Assembly (NCBI GenBank): GCA_028281495.1
Contig: JANQJU010000010.1
Coordinates: 248,001 to 312,000 of the forward strand
Direction of reading: 5' to 3'
Length of the DNA stretch: 64,000 nt
Source of the DNA: SAR324 cluster bacterium
Lineage (GTDB): Bacteria; SAR324; NAC60-12
The position numbers were made by a program, and so were the translations under genes. Positions 53,789 through 62,307 of the stretch are shown here, one piece after another; within the stretch, counting starts at the first letter, position 1; each line of letters opens with the position of its first letter. Under the pieces are notes generated by a model. That model worked only from the letters and a program-made list of their open reading frames with translations. It was not told the DNA's origin and made no database searches.

Positions 53789-54640
53789 TTAATATTCATC
53801 CAGCGGAAATGGAATTGTAGGACCTTTTATAAGAAAGTACTCTTTGAATCTCAATGCAGCTTTAATCAGCTTTTGATTGTTAGATCTATTACAGATTTCA
53901 ATCAACCAATCATACATTAATTCACTACTTACATTGAAAAAGAAATGAATTTTTGCCAAGATAGCAATAATATCTCTTATATTATTATGATCAATTATAA
54001 AAGAGAGATTGAGTATTGAACTAAGTTTTTCATCAGATAATTCAGGCCTTTGTACTAGCTTAATTTCGAGGTTTTCATTATAAATTTTTTGATCTTTAAA
54101 TATATCAACTATGGAAGTTTCGGTTGAAAAATCAAAAACTAAGTTAAGTCTTAATTTATTTGAGAAGCTACCTCCAGAATGAACTTGGTTTCCGTCTATA
54201 AACCATATTTCTCCCTGTCGAATAGCAAAAACACTGTCTCTTTCAGACATGAATGAATGACTGTCTGTCTGTAAAGGAATGTGTATTCGATGGAAACCAT
54301 CTTTAAACTCTAAATAGTCTCGATGAGGAATAATAAGGCTATTGCCCCTTGCTGCAAATATTCTGACAGATTTGCACGTTTTCATATTGAAAATGCCATT
54401 GATAGTTGAATTGATATATTCAAGTTTTTCCCCAAATTCGGTAGGTTGAGCAGAGCCTGAATACTCCACAGAGATACCATCGTTACTCCTACCAGTCTTA
54501 TTCCAAAGGAGACATGTTTTCCATTCTCCGACAGAATAATTTTTGTAAGCAGACGAAAATCTAAATTTATTAATCTGGTCAATTTCGCTATTTAATCTTT
54601 CTTCATTGAATTCAATAGAACCAAGGATTTTTGAATACAT
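53789..54640 (-). CDS. Fe(II)/2-oxoglutarate dioxygenase, L-proline cis-4-hydroxylase-like
   Basis: A 283-residue soluble oxygenase of the aspartyl/asparaginyl beta-hydroxylase group. The iron triad is His106 and Asp108 in IIPHRDYLEF and His154 in NQVHSGGSFS; Arg164 (KLRLNLVFDF) should bind 2-oxoglutarate. From memory it aligns along its whole length with the rhizobial cis-4-proline hydroxylases, including the C-terminal DIIAILAKIHFF and MYDWLIEICNR blocks. It is therefore predicted to hydroxylate free proline or a similar amino acid. The coding sequence is much more AT-rich than the genes around it, and it has non-coding AT-rich flanks, which suggests recent acquisition. Its substrate cannot be fixed without assay. 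Confidence 0.85.
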   Translation of the reverse strand: MYSKILGSIEFNEERLNSEIDQINKFRFSSAYKNYSVGEWKTCLLWNKTGRSNDGISVEYSGSAQPTEFGEKLEYINSTINGIFNMKTCKSVRIFAARGNSLIIPHRDYLEFKDGFHRIHIPLQTDSHSFMSERDSVFAIRQGEIWFIDGNQVHSGGSFSNKLRLNLVFDFSTETSIVDIFKDQKIYNENLEIKLVQRPELSDEKLSSILNLSFIIDHNNIRDIIAILAKIHFFFNVSSELMYDWLIEICNRSNNQKLIKAALRFKEYFLIKGPTIPFPLDEY

Positions 54641-55078
54641 TTTTCATCTCTGAAGTGAGTTGTACATATTGCATCAAAAATTTACCAACATGCAGACATT
54701 TTCATTGGATGAACTACCTATTTATAAAGACTAAGCTGCTTCCAGTTGAATGATAGCTTAGACACTGTCCCTGACTTTATAAGTTTGGTGGAAGCGTCCA
54801 TCAGAATATTGCTGAATTATTTGAGTCCAACATAAAAGCAAGAGTGTTTCTGCAAGTTGTTAATGTTTTTTGATATTGATGAGTTAGATTTCGTTGTGAA
54901 CTTCTCCAAGCCGGTGCATTCTAGTGTGGAGCTGCTGTGAGGAGCAATTGAGGAAATATTCTACAGGGAATCCAAGCGAAAAGAAGGAAAGAGGTACGAA
55001 AAAGTACGAAAATTTGAATAAACTACAAAGTAAGGTACGAAAAAGTACGAAAATTAACTATACTGGTGTAATTATTGC
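54641..55078. other. AT-rich intergenic region with repeat array C
   Basis: About 440 bases between the dioxygenase and an IS remnant. The right end carries the 10-bp repeat array listed separately. Near 54757-54785 the bases TTAGACACTGTCCCTGACTT look like the type of sequence found at insertion sequence ends, but no partner end was found. No gene is visible. Confidence 0.35.
54992..55052. repeat. Paired 10-bp repeats (array C)
   Basis: Two pairs of AGGTACGAAA-AAGTACGAAA lie at 54992-55011 and 55033-55052, their starts 41 bases apart, close to four helical turns. Eleven bases after the second pair comes TGGTGTAATTATTGCT, matching the sequence at the same distance after array B. Confidence 0.85.
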
Positions 55079-55381
55079 TTAGTTTATTATTTTTCTGTCA
55101 GTCTGGTACAGAAAAAAAGGAAACGAATTCCTCAATTTTCCGCCCGGCAATCCCTCGTTCGTTGGGATCAAATCTGAGCTGTCTGGGGTTAATTGATCTG
55201 GGTAGGAAGCGTCACTCAGTTTAAGTTGTTGCCTCATTCGATATTCAAAAGCAGCATAAACGAGAAGACAGGCGGTCATAGTCATCATGAGTGCTATGAT
55301 TCTTTCGGGTTTCTTGAGGAAGAGGGAATTGGCTAAGAGACTGAATAGTTGGTCTACCAGCAGGCGACTAAAGACGAGCAA
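55079..55381 (-). pseudogene. C-terminal remnant of an IS1634/IS4-type transposase
   Basis: The frame contains NSLFLKKPERIIALMMTMTA, then CLLVYAAFEYRMRQQLK and a SYPDQ segment. This matches the C-terminal helix and tail conserved in IS1634-like DDE transposases (LFLKxPERIxALxMxMTxCLLVYAALEYR). Upstream residues are only loosely similar and the catalytic domain is absent, so this is a decayed element. It lies next to repeat array C. Confidence 0.75.
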
Positions 55382-55659
55382 TTGATCGCTGATGGATGCA
55401 AGAGGTTAATTGAGAACGCCATCATTTGTTGGAATTATCTCTACCTCTCCCAACTGTTCGTTGAAACCGAAACTCCAGCGAGAAATACATAACGACCTTT
55501 CATATTGTTTTTAGCTGTTTCATCAGTATAAGCAGAACTTATTCTTTATGTCAGGGCTACCGTATTTGAATGGAATCGAGACTACTTACTCAAGATTTTA
55601 GCTGCATAGTCATATGCGGTTGCCCTGGGGGGTTGGTTAAGGAAGTAACAGGCAATTGC

Positions 55660-55944
55660 ATGAAAAACGACAAGGCTTCGAGAAAAATTCAAGCCTCGAT
55701 ACACTTTATTAAAGATGGTTTACTCCTCGCTCTTCTCATAATCATTTTTGGGTTTTTCGGAGGGTATTCGGCAGCATATTTTTGGGGTTTGGCGTTGCTC
55801 GGACTCATTGGTGTTTATACAGCAATGAGAATTTTCAATAAAAAGCCCAGTGTCCGATTTCTGAGTTACAAACCGTTGGATTTCATGGCATTGATTGGAT
55901 TAGTGGTGCTGTTGCTCGTCATCTATGTCCTCCTCCTCATCTAA
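55660..55944 (+). CDS. Small inner-membrane protein
   Basis: A protein of 94 residues with a basic start (MKNDKASRKIQ) and three hydrophobic segments (GLLLALLIIIFGFFGGYSA; YFWGLALLGLIGVYTAM; FMALIGLVVLLLVIYVLLLI). The upstream in-frame ATG at 55570 would add 30 residues that look unlike the rest, and AGGAAG lies some distance before the ATG at 55660. No family is recognised. It precedes the exported protease gene on the same strand, but 300 bases separate them. Confidence 0.55.
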   Translation: MKNDKASRKIQASIHFIKDGLLLALLIIIFGFFGGYSAAYFWGLALLGLIGVYTAMRIFNKKPSVRFLSYKPLDFMALIGLVVLLLVIYVLLLI

Positions 55945-56251
55945 GCAATATTTTGAAAGACCATAATTTGAGACACTTCTCTGATCGCACTTCAGTTTCA
56001 TGCACCCAACCCCGTTTTTCAACACAGGAGTTATGGAAGAACCAACTATGGAACTATAACATCGCTTGTCAGTCAAAAATTTAGCACTACCCGATTTTCA
56101 AGTTGTGTATTTGTTCTGCATTCATAACAACTTAATAGAGCGAACGGAAAATTTGATCCTGAAAAGGATGGTATTTTTTATCATAAGTAGAAGGCTTGAG
56201 GGGCTTTGTTCCACCAGCCACGTTGTATTCCATTTTTTGAGGAGGGCGGTC

Positions 56252-57415
56252 ATGAAACGAACAACTCTAGGATTGTGGATAGGAAACTTTTTTATCTTAT
56301 TAAGCAGCCTAACTTTCTGGTTTCCCAGTCAAGGGCAAGCTGCAGAGACCCGGATCAACATTCCCACTAAAATTCCCTTAAATTGGAACAAGGAGGGACA
56401 CGATTGGGTCACCGCTACTGTGAGTTTTGGTTCCTCAAAGCAGGTCCAATTACTGGTCGATACGGGCTCTTCAGGAATGCTTGTTTTCTGTCAATCCCTC
56501 TTTAGTAAAGATGTCTGCTCCAATCCATTCAGCCCTGCCCATCAAGAAATAATATCAGCACAAGGAGTTACCATTCAGGACGCTTTTTTTACACGCTCTT
56601 ATGGGGGGGGATCGGATAAGACGCATTCAGTGGCTGGGTGGTTGGCTTATGCTCCAGTGTCTTTTTACAGCAAATCCGACTTCGATCCTGCGATTGTCAC
56701 AAAAAAAATGCCATTCATGCTGGCCACGACTCACAGTGCCAACCATGAGGATGATGGGACCATGGGAATTAACCCCAAACCTGCGGCAAACCCTGTAAAA
56801 GGCGACAAAGGAGAACAAATACACCGTAACCCGACGTTCAGTCCTGTGTATGCCATGACGTTTACGAATCAGGTCCATGGAGGGTATTTGATTCATATCG
56901 GACCACCTGCAGGAAAGCCGTATCTGATCTTTGGAGTTTCGGAAAGCATCACAGACGGTTTTAAGAAAGGTAAGCTCTTGCCAGCCAAGCTATCCCATAC
57001 TTCCCCTTTGAACGGTCTGCGCTTCTGGGATCCTTTTATGACATCGAACGTCTTCATCTTGGATCAAGACGAACACCAACCTAGCGAAAATTCAACACCC
57101 ATTGTTGCCAAAACCCTGATTGATTCCGGTGCGCACCACGCCACTTTGAATTCTCCTGTGAAGCTTCCCACCAATTCATCCAAGACGATTCTGGTGGAAA
57201 TTCTCAATTACGGATACCAGCTCGCCCCAGATGAAGAAAAGGTCAAAGTGATCGCTAAATGGCCTGAGGATCGTAAGTATTATCGTATGGGCTCTGCTTT
57301 AAAAACAGGAAACTACGTCAACACTTCGATTCTATTCTTGCAGCAGTATGACATGTTCTACAACTTCCAGAAGGGAACCATGGGAGTCCTGCGTCTTAAC
57401 TCGGAACTTCCCTGA
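56252..57415 (+). CDS. Exported pepsin-like aspartic protease
   Basis: A 387-residue protein with a signal peptide (residues 1-30, ending GQAAE). It has two catalytic-type aspartate motifs, VDTGSSGM near 65 and LIDSGAHHATL near 290. Between them lies DGTMGINPK, which corresponds to the DGILGL strand that follows the flap in pepsin. Two aspartates from two lobes in one chain fit a bilobal pepsin-type (A1-like) enzyme rather than a dimeric retropepsin. Such proteases are rare in bacteria but known (shewasin type). GGAGGG is 5 bases before the ATG at 56252, which decides the start over an upstream frame. It should act in the periplasm or outside the cell. Confidence 0.7.
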   Translation: MKRTTLGLWIGNFFILLSSLTFWFPSQGQAAETRINIPTKIPLNWNKEGHDWVTATVSFGSSKQVQLLVDTGSSGMLVFCQSLFSKDVCSNPFSPAHQEIISAQGVTIQDAFFTRSYGGGSDKTHSVAGWLAYAPVSFYSKSDFDPAIVTKKMPFMLATTHSANHEDDGTMGINPKPAANPVKGDKGEQIHRNPTFSPVYAMTFTNQVHGGYLIHIGPPAGKPYLIFGVSESITDGFKKGKLLPAKLSHTSPLNGLRFWDPFMTSNVFILDQDEHQPSENSTPIVAKTLIDSGAHHATLNSPVKLPTNSSKTILVEILNYGYQLAPDEEKVKVIAKWPEDRKYYRMGSALKTGNYVNTSILFLQQYDMFYNFQKGTMGVLRLNSELP

Positions 57416-57486
57416 TCCGGTAATGTCCTATCCTGAACTGAGAACCGATAACTTGCAGTTCCACAGGAAGATCTTGAGGGAGTCAA

Positions 57487-59250
57487 TCAAAGCCTCTCTT
57501 TTCTTGGAATTGGTGGCATTGTCCTATTCTTTGATGAGGAATTACTGGGTGGGCATTCTTTGAAGATTCGATGGGGACAGGCTGCGCAGATTTGTTGATC
57601 AAAGGTAGGGACCTTGGAGGAAATAATATCAAATTTTGAAATAAACAGATTCTCTTTTCCCAAAACCTCGATCACTCCAAATTCTTCCAGTTTTCTCCGC
57701 ATGGAAGACGGAGTGACCCTCATATAAACATGCCCTCCGGTTTCTCTGAATTTTTGAATCGTGGCACTCAAAAATTCAGCTGCAAAAAAATCGATATACC
57801 CATTGCCGTTTAGGTTGATCGAAAGATGTTGATGGGCAGGAGATTGAAGAGTCAGTCTGGAGATTTCTTTTTCCAATTCTTCAATCGTTCCAAAATATAA
57901 AGGCCCATCGATTCGAATAAATCGCAGTTGAGGACACTCATTCAGGCTGGCGTCACGAACCGTGACGAATTTCCTTTGCGGGGTTTCGGGAAGAGGAGCC
58001 CGAACTAACACAGAAGGTTTGGCCGTTTGGCTGAGGAACACTCCCAAAGAAAGTAAGACCCCACCCATGATGGCCATTTCAAGGTCAAATAAGAGACAAA
58101 AGGAAAATGTGATTCCCATGACCAAGCTTTCGGTACGACTTCGATGGAGAATATGAGCGATCTCTTTGAAATCAATCAAACGATAAGCCACAAAAAAAAT
58201 AATTCCTGCCATGGCGGGCATTGGTAAAAACTGAATCAAAGGGGAAATAAACAGCAGAATGATCAGCAAAGAGGCCGCTGCAAACACAGCGGCTAACGGA
58301 GATTTGGCTCCGGCTTCATAGTTCACCCCACTCCGGGTAAAAGAACCAGAACCCATATAGGAGGAAAAAAAGCTACCCACGATGTTGGAACATCCTTGTC
58401 CAATGATTTCCTTTTGGTTGTTGAGCTTTTGACCCGAACGGATCGCAATCGCACGAGCAATGGCAACAGCTTCAATCAATCCAAGAAGGGCGATTGTAAA
58501 TGCGGATTTTCCAAAGTCACCCACAAATTCTAGACTGGGAATAGGCAAGGTCAGACTGGGAAATACAGAAGGCAGTTCTCCTAAAGTTTGTACAGAACCA
58601 GGAAGCACGGCTCCTAAGAGAGATCCGATCAACAGCGCGAACAAAAACGCTGGAATCTTTTTGGAAATCTTAGGACTCACTAAAATCGTTCCTAAAGAAG
58701 CCAAGGCGACAATCAAAGAAGAGAAGCTTACGAAATCGAGGTGTTGAAAAATTTCTAGAAACGGAGTGGTTCTGGGAAGATTTAGTCCCAAAGCAGCTTT
58801 GATTTGACTTCCTGCAATCAAAACGGCTGCCCCGGCGGTAAATCCCACCATCACGGAATGAGAGATCAAAGGGATAAAGACTCCCAGCCCACTGGCTCCC
58901 AATAACAATTGAAAAATGCCTCCCAGAAAGGTCAAGGCCAACGCCGCTTCGATATATTCAGGAGACCCCGGTTCGAAGTGACCGGATAGGGTAGCAAACA
59001 GTACAAGAGAGATGGCAGTGGTGGGGCCTGAAATCAAATGCCATGAAGACCCAAATAAAGCAGCAACAATGGGGGGAATCATTGCAGTATAAAGCCCATA
59101 CTCCGGTGGCAGTCCTGCAATGAGTGCAAAGGCGACTCCTTGGGGAAGAACGATCGCTGCATTGGTAATTCCAGCAAGACCATCGGCTTTGAGGGTCTGT
59201 GAATTGATTGCGGGCCAACCTTCCGTCAAGCGTTTCCAGATTTGCATCAT
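57487..59250 (-). CDS. SulP-family anion transporter with STAS domain
   Basis: A 587-residue inner-membrane protein. The SulP core carries the signature around GLPPEYGLYTAMIPPIVAAL (residues 47-66) and about 12 hydrophobic helices. A cytoplasmic STAS domain (about 435-540; LRFIRIDGPLYFGTIEELEK, then HLSINLNGNGYIDFFAAEFL) follows, with a short basic tail. SulP proteins carry sulfate, bicarbonate or organic anions. Its ATG overlaps the TGA of the broken LacI-family gene (ATGA), so it was originally coupled to that regulator. The location near a sulfatase and a TctABC set makes sulfate a likely substrate, but bicarbonate cannot be excluded. Confidence 0.9.
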   Translation of the reverse strand: MMQIWKRLTEGWPAINSQTLKADGLAGITNAAIVLPQGVAFALIAGLPPEYGLYTAMIPPIVAALFGSSWHLISGPTTAISLVLFATLSGHFEPGSPEYIEAALALTFLGGIFQLLLGASGLGVFIPLISHSVMVGFTAGAAVLIAGSQIKAALGLNLPRTTPFLEIFQHLDFVSFSSLIVALASLGTILVSPKISKKIPAFLFALLIGSLLGAVLPGSVQTLGELPSVFPSLTLPIPSLEFVGDFGKSAFTIALLGLIEAVAIARAIAIRSGQKLNNQKEIIGQGCSNIVGSFFSSYMGSGSFTRSGVNYEAGAKSPLAAVFAAASLLIILLFISPLIQFLPMPAMAGIIFFVAYRLIDFKEIAHILHRSRTESLVMGITFSFCLLFDLEMAIMGGVLLSLGVFLSQTAKPSVLVRAPLPETPQRKFVTVRDASLNECPQLRFIRIDGPLYFGTIEELEKEISRLTLQSPAHQHLSINLNGNGYIDFFAAEFLSATIQKFRETGGHVYMRVTPSSMRRKLEEFGVIEVLGKENLFISKFDIISSKVPTFDQQICAACPHRIFKECPPSNSSSKNRTMPPIPRKERL

Positions 59251-60010
59251 GCCTTGTTTTTCAATATGGGTTGACCCATTCCACAGCTTTTTCGAACTAC
59301 TAATTCGGAAGAAAACACCACTTCATTCGGTGATTGAACCAATGCTCCCTCTTCAATGAGTTCTATCAACATCTTGACAGCCATTTTGCCCATCCTTTGT
59401 ATCGGCTGACGGATAGTGGTGAGCGGACAATCCATCAACAGAGAAACGCCTGACTGCGAGAGCGCATGCATCGCTCCTAAAGCAATCAAATCATTGTCAC
59501 AAAAAATGGCAGAAAAACTCACGTTGTGATGCAACAAATCCAATGTGGCTTCGAATCCTAAGTCCATCGTGGCCTTGCCTAAGCGCATGCGAACGGTTTC
59601 TATGATGCTTCTGAAGTCTCACTCCAAACGACATCCGCGTTGCTATAAATCACCCCATCCACCGTCTGCTCATTGAGCTTATTCAGATACGCACGTTCAC
59701 GTTCGAGAGAGCTTTGGGTGCTGTAAAGTACCATGTTGTAGCCTCGTTCCCAAAGTTCATCTTGAATGGCTTCAGAAACTTCCCCCCAGTATTCATCGCT
59801 CACATTCGGGACAATCAAACCGATGGAATAATTTTTTTTTGAAACCATGGTTCGCGCCGCACGACTTGGACGAAAATTCAACGCTTTGATCGCCTCCTTG
59901 ACCAACTGGGCAGTTTGGGGCTGTACTCGTTCAGACTTATTGAACACACGCGACACGGTTGCTATCGATACCCCCGCATACTGAGCTACATCTCTTATCG
60001 TTGTTGCCAT
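59247..60010 (-). pseudogene. Broken LacI-family transcriptional regulator
   Basis: The 5' frame (60010-59600) has a normal LacI helix-turn-helix (TTIRDVAQYAGVSIATVSRV) and the start of the periplasmic-binding-like domain (YSIGLIVPNVSDEYWGEV). It then stops after WSETSEAS. A second frame (59588-59247) carries the C-terminal ligand-domain end (AIFCDNDLIALGAMHAL, then TTIRQPIQRMGKMAV). Together they give about 250 residues, whereas LacI proteins have about 330-340, so roughly 80-90 residues are deleted and the frame is changed. A DNA-binding fragment could still be made and might act without effector. The gene lies downstream of the TctCBA genes. Confidence 0.88.
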
Positions 60011-60027
60011 AATCCGTTGCTGCTACT

Positions 60028-60144
60028 TAGAATCGAACAGTGAACAAAGCGATTTTATAGACTTTGGCCTCCACGACAGAGGCCGTCAATAAAAGTATCG
60101 CTCCAACAAACAGTAGCCATTTTAGGAATGGATGATTTTTTCAT
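60028..60144 (-). pseudogene. Frameshifted signal-peptide relic after tctA
   Basis: An ATG at 60144 is followed by a run of six A. If one A is removed the frame reads MKNHPFLKWLLFVGAILLLT, then ASVVEAKVYKIALFTVRF and a stop at 60028. This is a clear exported-protein leader with an AxA-like cleavage site. As it stands, the frame is shifted and encodes an unrelated short peptide. It is probably the 5' stump of a lost periplasmic protein gene in the transporter operon. Confidence 0.5.
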
Positions 60145-60158
60145 ATCACACCTCTTTA

Positions 60159-61673
60159 CTATCTCTTTTGCATGCCTAATTTGAAGCCTTTGAAATGGCT
60201 TTTAAACTGTTTCCAAGGAAGAAAAGCGAGGATCAGTACAACACAAACCAATAGGATGAAAGCTGAAATTGGCCGTTCCACGAAGATCCAGTGACCCGTG
60301 TCGGAAATCAGAAGTGCTCGTCGGTAATTGCTCTCAGCGATAGGGCCTAAGATCATACCAATCACGATGGGGGCCAAAGGATAGCCAAACTTTCGTAGGA
60401 TATAGCCCACAATTCCAAACCCCAGCATCACCCAGAGATCAAAAGTAGACGATTGCAGTGCGTAGGTACCCACGGCGGAAAGCAACAAAACCAGCGGAAT
60501 CAGGAATTGCTTTTTCATTTTTAGAACCGACACAAAGACCGGTGTCAGCAAGATACCGAGAAAAAAGAGGAAAATGTTGGCTGCCAGATAGGCGATGATA
60601 ATGCCGCCAGCAATATCGAGATTTTGTTCGAATAATTCCGGTCCTGGAAAAAAACCTAGTAAAAAAAGTGCACCCATCAAAACAGCACTGGAGGCATCGC
60701 CTGGAATGCCTAGCGACAACGTCGGAATCAAGGTCGCTCCACAGCACGCATTGTTGGCTGATTCAGTGGCGACCACCCCCCCTTCGGCTCCCTCACCATA
60801 TTTTTCATCAGGCTTGGCACGGGCTTTCGCAATGGCATAGGCCGTATAGGAGCTAACCACTCCCCCTGCACCCGGTAAGGCACCAAAAAAAGAACCAATT
60901 GCACTGGAACGGAGCAGATTGACTTTATGGCGAACGGTCATGCGGAAGGAACCAAAGGATACCTTCACATTTTGAACATTGGGTTTTGTACTTAATTTTC
61001 CTGCCAGGATTTGTTCAAACATCTCCGACAGTGCGAAAAGCCCGATCACGACGGATACGATGTGAAAGCCATTCAGAAGATTGTGATAATCGAATGTAAA
61101 TCGATACGCCTGAGAAAAAGAATCGGTGCCTATCGTCGAAATCATCAGCCCAATGGCACCACACAGTAGGCCTTTGATAGTCGATTCCCGTGAAATCACG
61201 GCAATAGAAAGCAGGCCTAGAATCGCTAACATGAAATATTCTGGAGGCGTAAAATTTAAAGCAAGTGCAGCAAGGAGGGGGGCAAAGAATAACAGGATCA
61301 ATCCGCCAAATGTCCCACCAAGGGAGGAAGCAGAGATGGCCAGACCGATGGCTTCTCCAGTCCGACCTTTCTGAGCCATTGGGTAGCCATCCAGCAATGT
61401 CGCAGCAGAAAGAGGCGTTCCCGGAATTCGAAGGAGAATGGCTGAAACCGCTCCACCGCAGGATCCACCCACAAAGATCGCCACAAGCATCCCCATAGCG
61501 GGGATTGGTGACAAATAAAAGGCCACAGGGAGCATGAGGATGATGCCCATCAATGGGCCGAGACCTGGTAAAATACCGATCAACAGCCCCGCCAAACAAC
61601 CTGCTGCGGTGAGCAAGATTGCAGACGGTGTAAAAAACAGACTAGCTCCGGAGATTAAGGTTTCAAATATCAA
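60159..61673 (-). CDS. tctA: Tripartite tricarboxylate transporter large permease (TctA)
   Basis: A 504-residue inner-membrane protein with about 12 helices. Family landmarks are GLLIGILPGLGPLMGIILML near residue 30, the repeat block GALPGAGGVVSSYTAYAIAK and SLGIPGDASSAVLM. It forms the main channel of a secondary, ion-driven uptake system that works with TctB and the periplasmic TctC. The start is a TTG at 61673: AAGGAG lies 6 bases upstream and no ATG is better placed. The gene follows tctB by 12 bases. The substrate may be a tricarboxylate, another organic acid or a sulfonated/sulfated acid, given the sulfatase nearby. Confidence 0.95.
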   Translation of the reverse strand: MIFETLISGASLFFTPSAILLTAAGCLAGLLIGILPGLGPLMGIILMLPVAFYLSPIPAMGMLVAIFVGGSCGGAVSAILLRIPGTPLSAATLLDGYPMAQKGRTGEAIGLAISASSLGGTFGGLILLFFAPLLAALALNFTPPEYFMLAILGLLSIAVISRESTIKGLLCGAIGLMISTIGTDSFSQAYRFTFDYHNLLNGFHIVSVVIGLFALSEMFEQILAGKLSTKPNVQNVKVSFGSFRMTVRHKVNLLRSSAIGSFFGALPGAGGVVSSYTAYAIAKARAKPDEKYGEGAEGGVVATESANNACCGATLIPTLSLGIPGDASSAVLMGALFLLGFFPGPELFEQNLDIAGGIIIAYLAANIFLFFLGILLTPVFVSVLKMKKQFLIPLVLLLSAVGTYALQSSTFDLWVMLGFGIVGYILRKFGYPLAPIVIGMILGPIAESNYRRALLISDTGHWIFVERPISAFILLVCVVLILAFLPWKQFKSHFKGFKLGMQKR

Positions 61674-61685
61674 TTTGATCTCCTT

Positions 61686-62291
61686 TCAAAATAAGGTGGG
61701 CAAGCCGAGCTGTCCGATCGGTAGGACGACGCCGAGCAGCGAATCAAATACAAATCCGGTGGTAAGGGTCGCTGTGGTGGCAACTACGAAAGCCAGCAAT
61801 AGGGAGGTGCCGAGGATCATGAACATCGAGAGCAACATTAAAATGGTACCCAGGATGTAGCCTGTGGTTGTCACCAGGGTCAGGTAGACGATAAATACAG
61901 CGAGACAGCCCAATGCTCTCAATAAAAGCCGTGACTGTGTTTCTTCTGGCGGCTGTGAATCCAAGGTTGGATCACTGTCGTCGAGCTGCAACACCGGCTC
62001 AAACACCTCGTCCGACTTTGGAGTGTCTTGGAATGGCTCAAGCGTGTTGTCTGGCTCTGCTTGATCCCTCTTCATCAAGGAAATGCCAATTTGTACCAGA
62101 CTCAAGCCGACCAAAAATGCCGCCACGAGGCGTGGAAACATAGCGGCGTTATCAAAAGGAGTTCCAGAATCGGCCCCTTGTTCGGCAAAGGATGTAGCGA
62201 TCTGCCAGAAGGCAATTCCTGCGATTCCCATAAAGAAAATCACAACGAGGACCACTTCTTTATAATGATGCTTTCGTTGACTCTTCATCAT
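61686..62291 (-). CDS. tctB: Tripartite tricarboxylate transporter small permease (TctB)
   Basis: A 201-residue inner-membrane protein with four hydrophobic segments (VVLVVIFFMGIAGIAFWQIA; FPRLVAAFLVGLSLVQIGISL; ALGCLAVFIVYLTLVTTTGYI; and a last one ending LPIGQLGLPTLF). An acidic cytoplasmic loop of about 50 residues in the middle (QDTPKSDEVFEPVLQLDD) is longer than usual. The ATG at 62291 is selected because AAAGG ends 5 bases before it; a GTG at 62297 would overlap that site. It lies between tctC and tctA in a tight operon. Confidence 0.88.
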   Translation of the reverse strand: MMKSQRKHHYKEVVLVVIFFMGIAGIAFWQIATSFAEQGADSGTPFDNAAMFPRLVAAFLVGLSLVQIGISLMKRDQAEPDNTLEPFQDTPKSDEVFEPVLQLDDSDPTLDSQPPEETQSRLLLRALGCLAVFIVYLTLVTTTGYILGTILMLLSMFMILGTSLLLAFVVATTATLTTGFVFDSLLGVVLPIGQLGLPTLF

Positions 62292-62307
62292 CTTCACCTT
62301 TGCGGAT

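Noticed and set aside
54757..54785. A possible insertion sequence terminus (TTAGACACTGTCCCTGACTT)
   Set aside because: No matching inverted partner or target duplication was found nearby.
57416..57486. A short plus-strand frame (57348-57563) after the protease gene
   Set aside because: It overlaps both neighbouring genes, has no ribosome binding site and resembles nothing.
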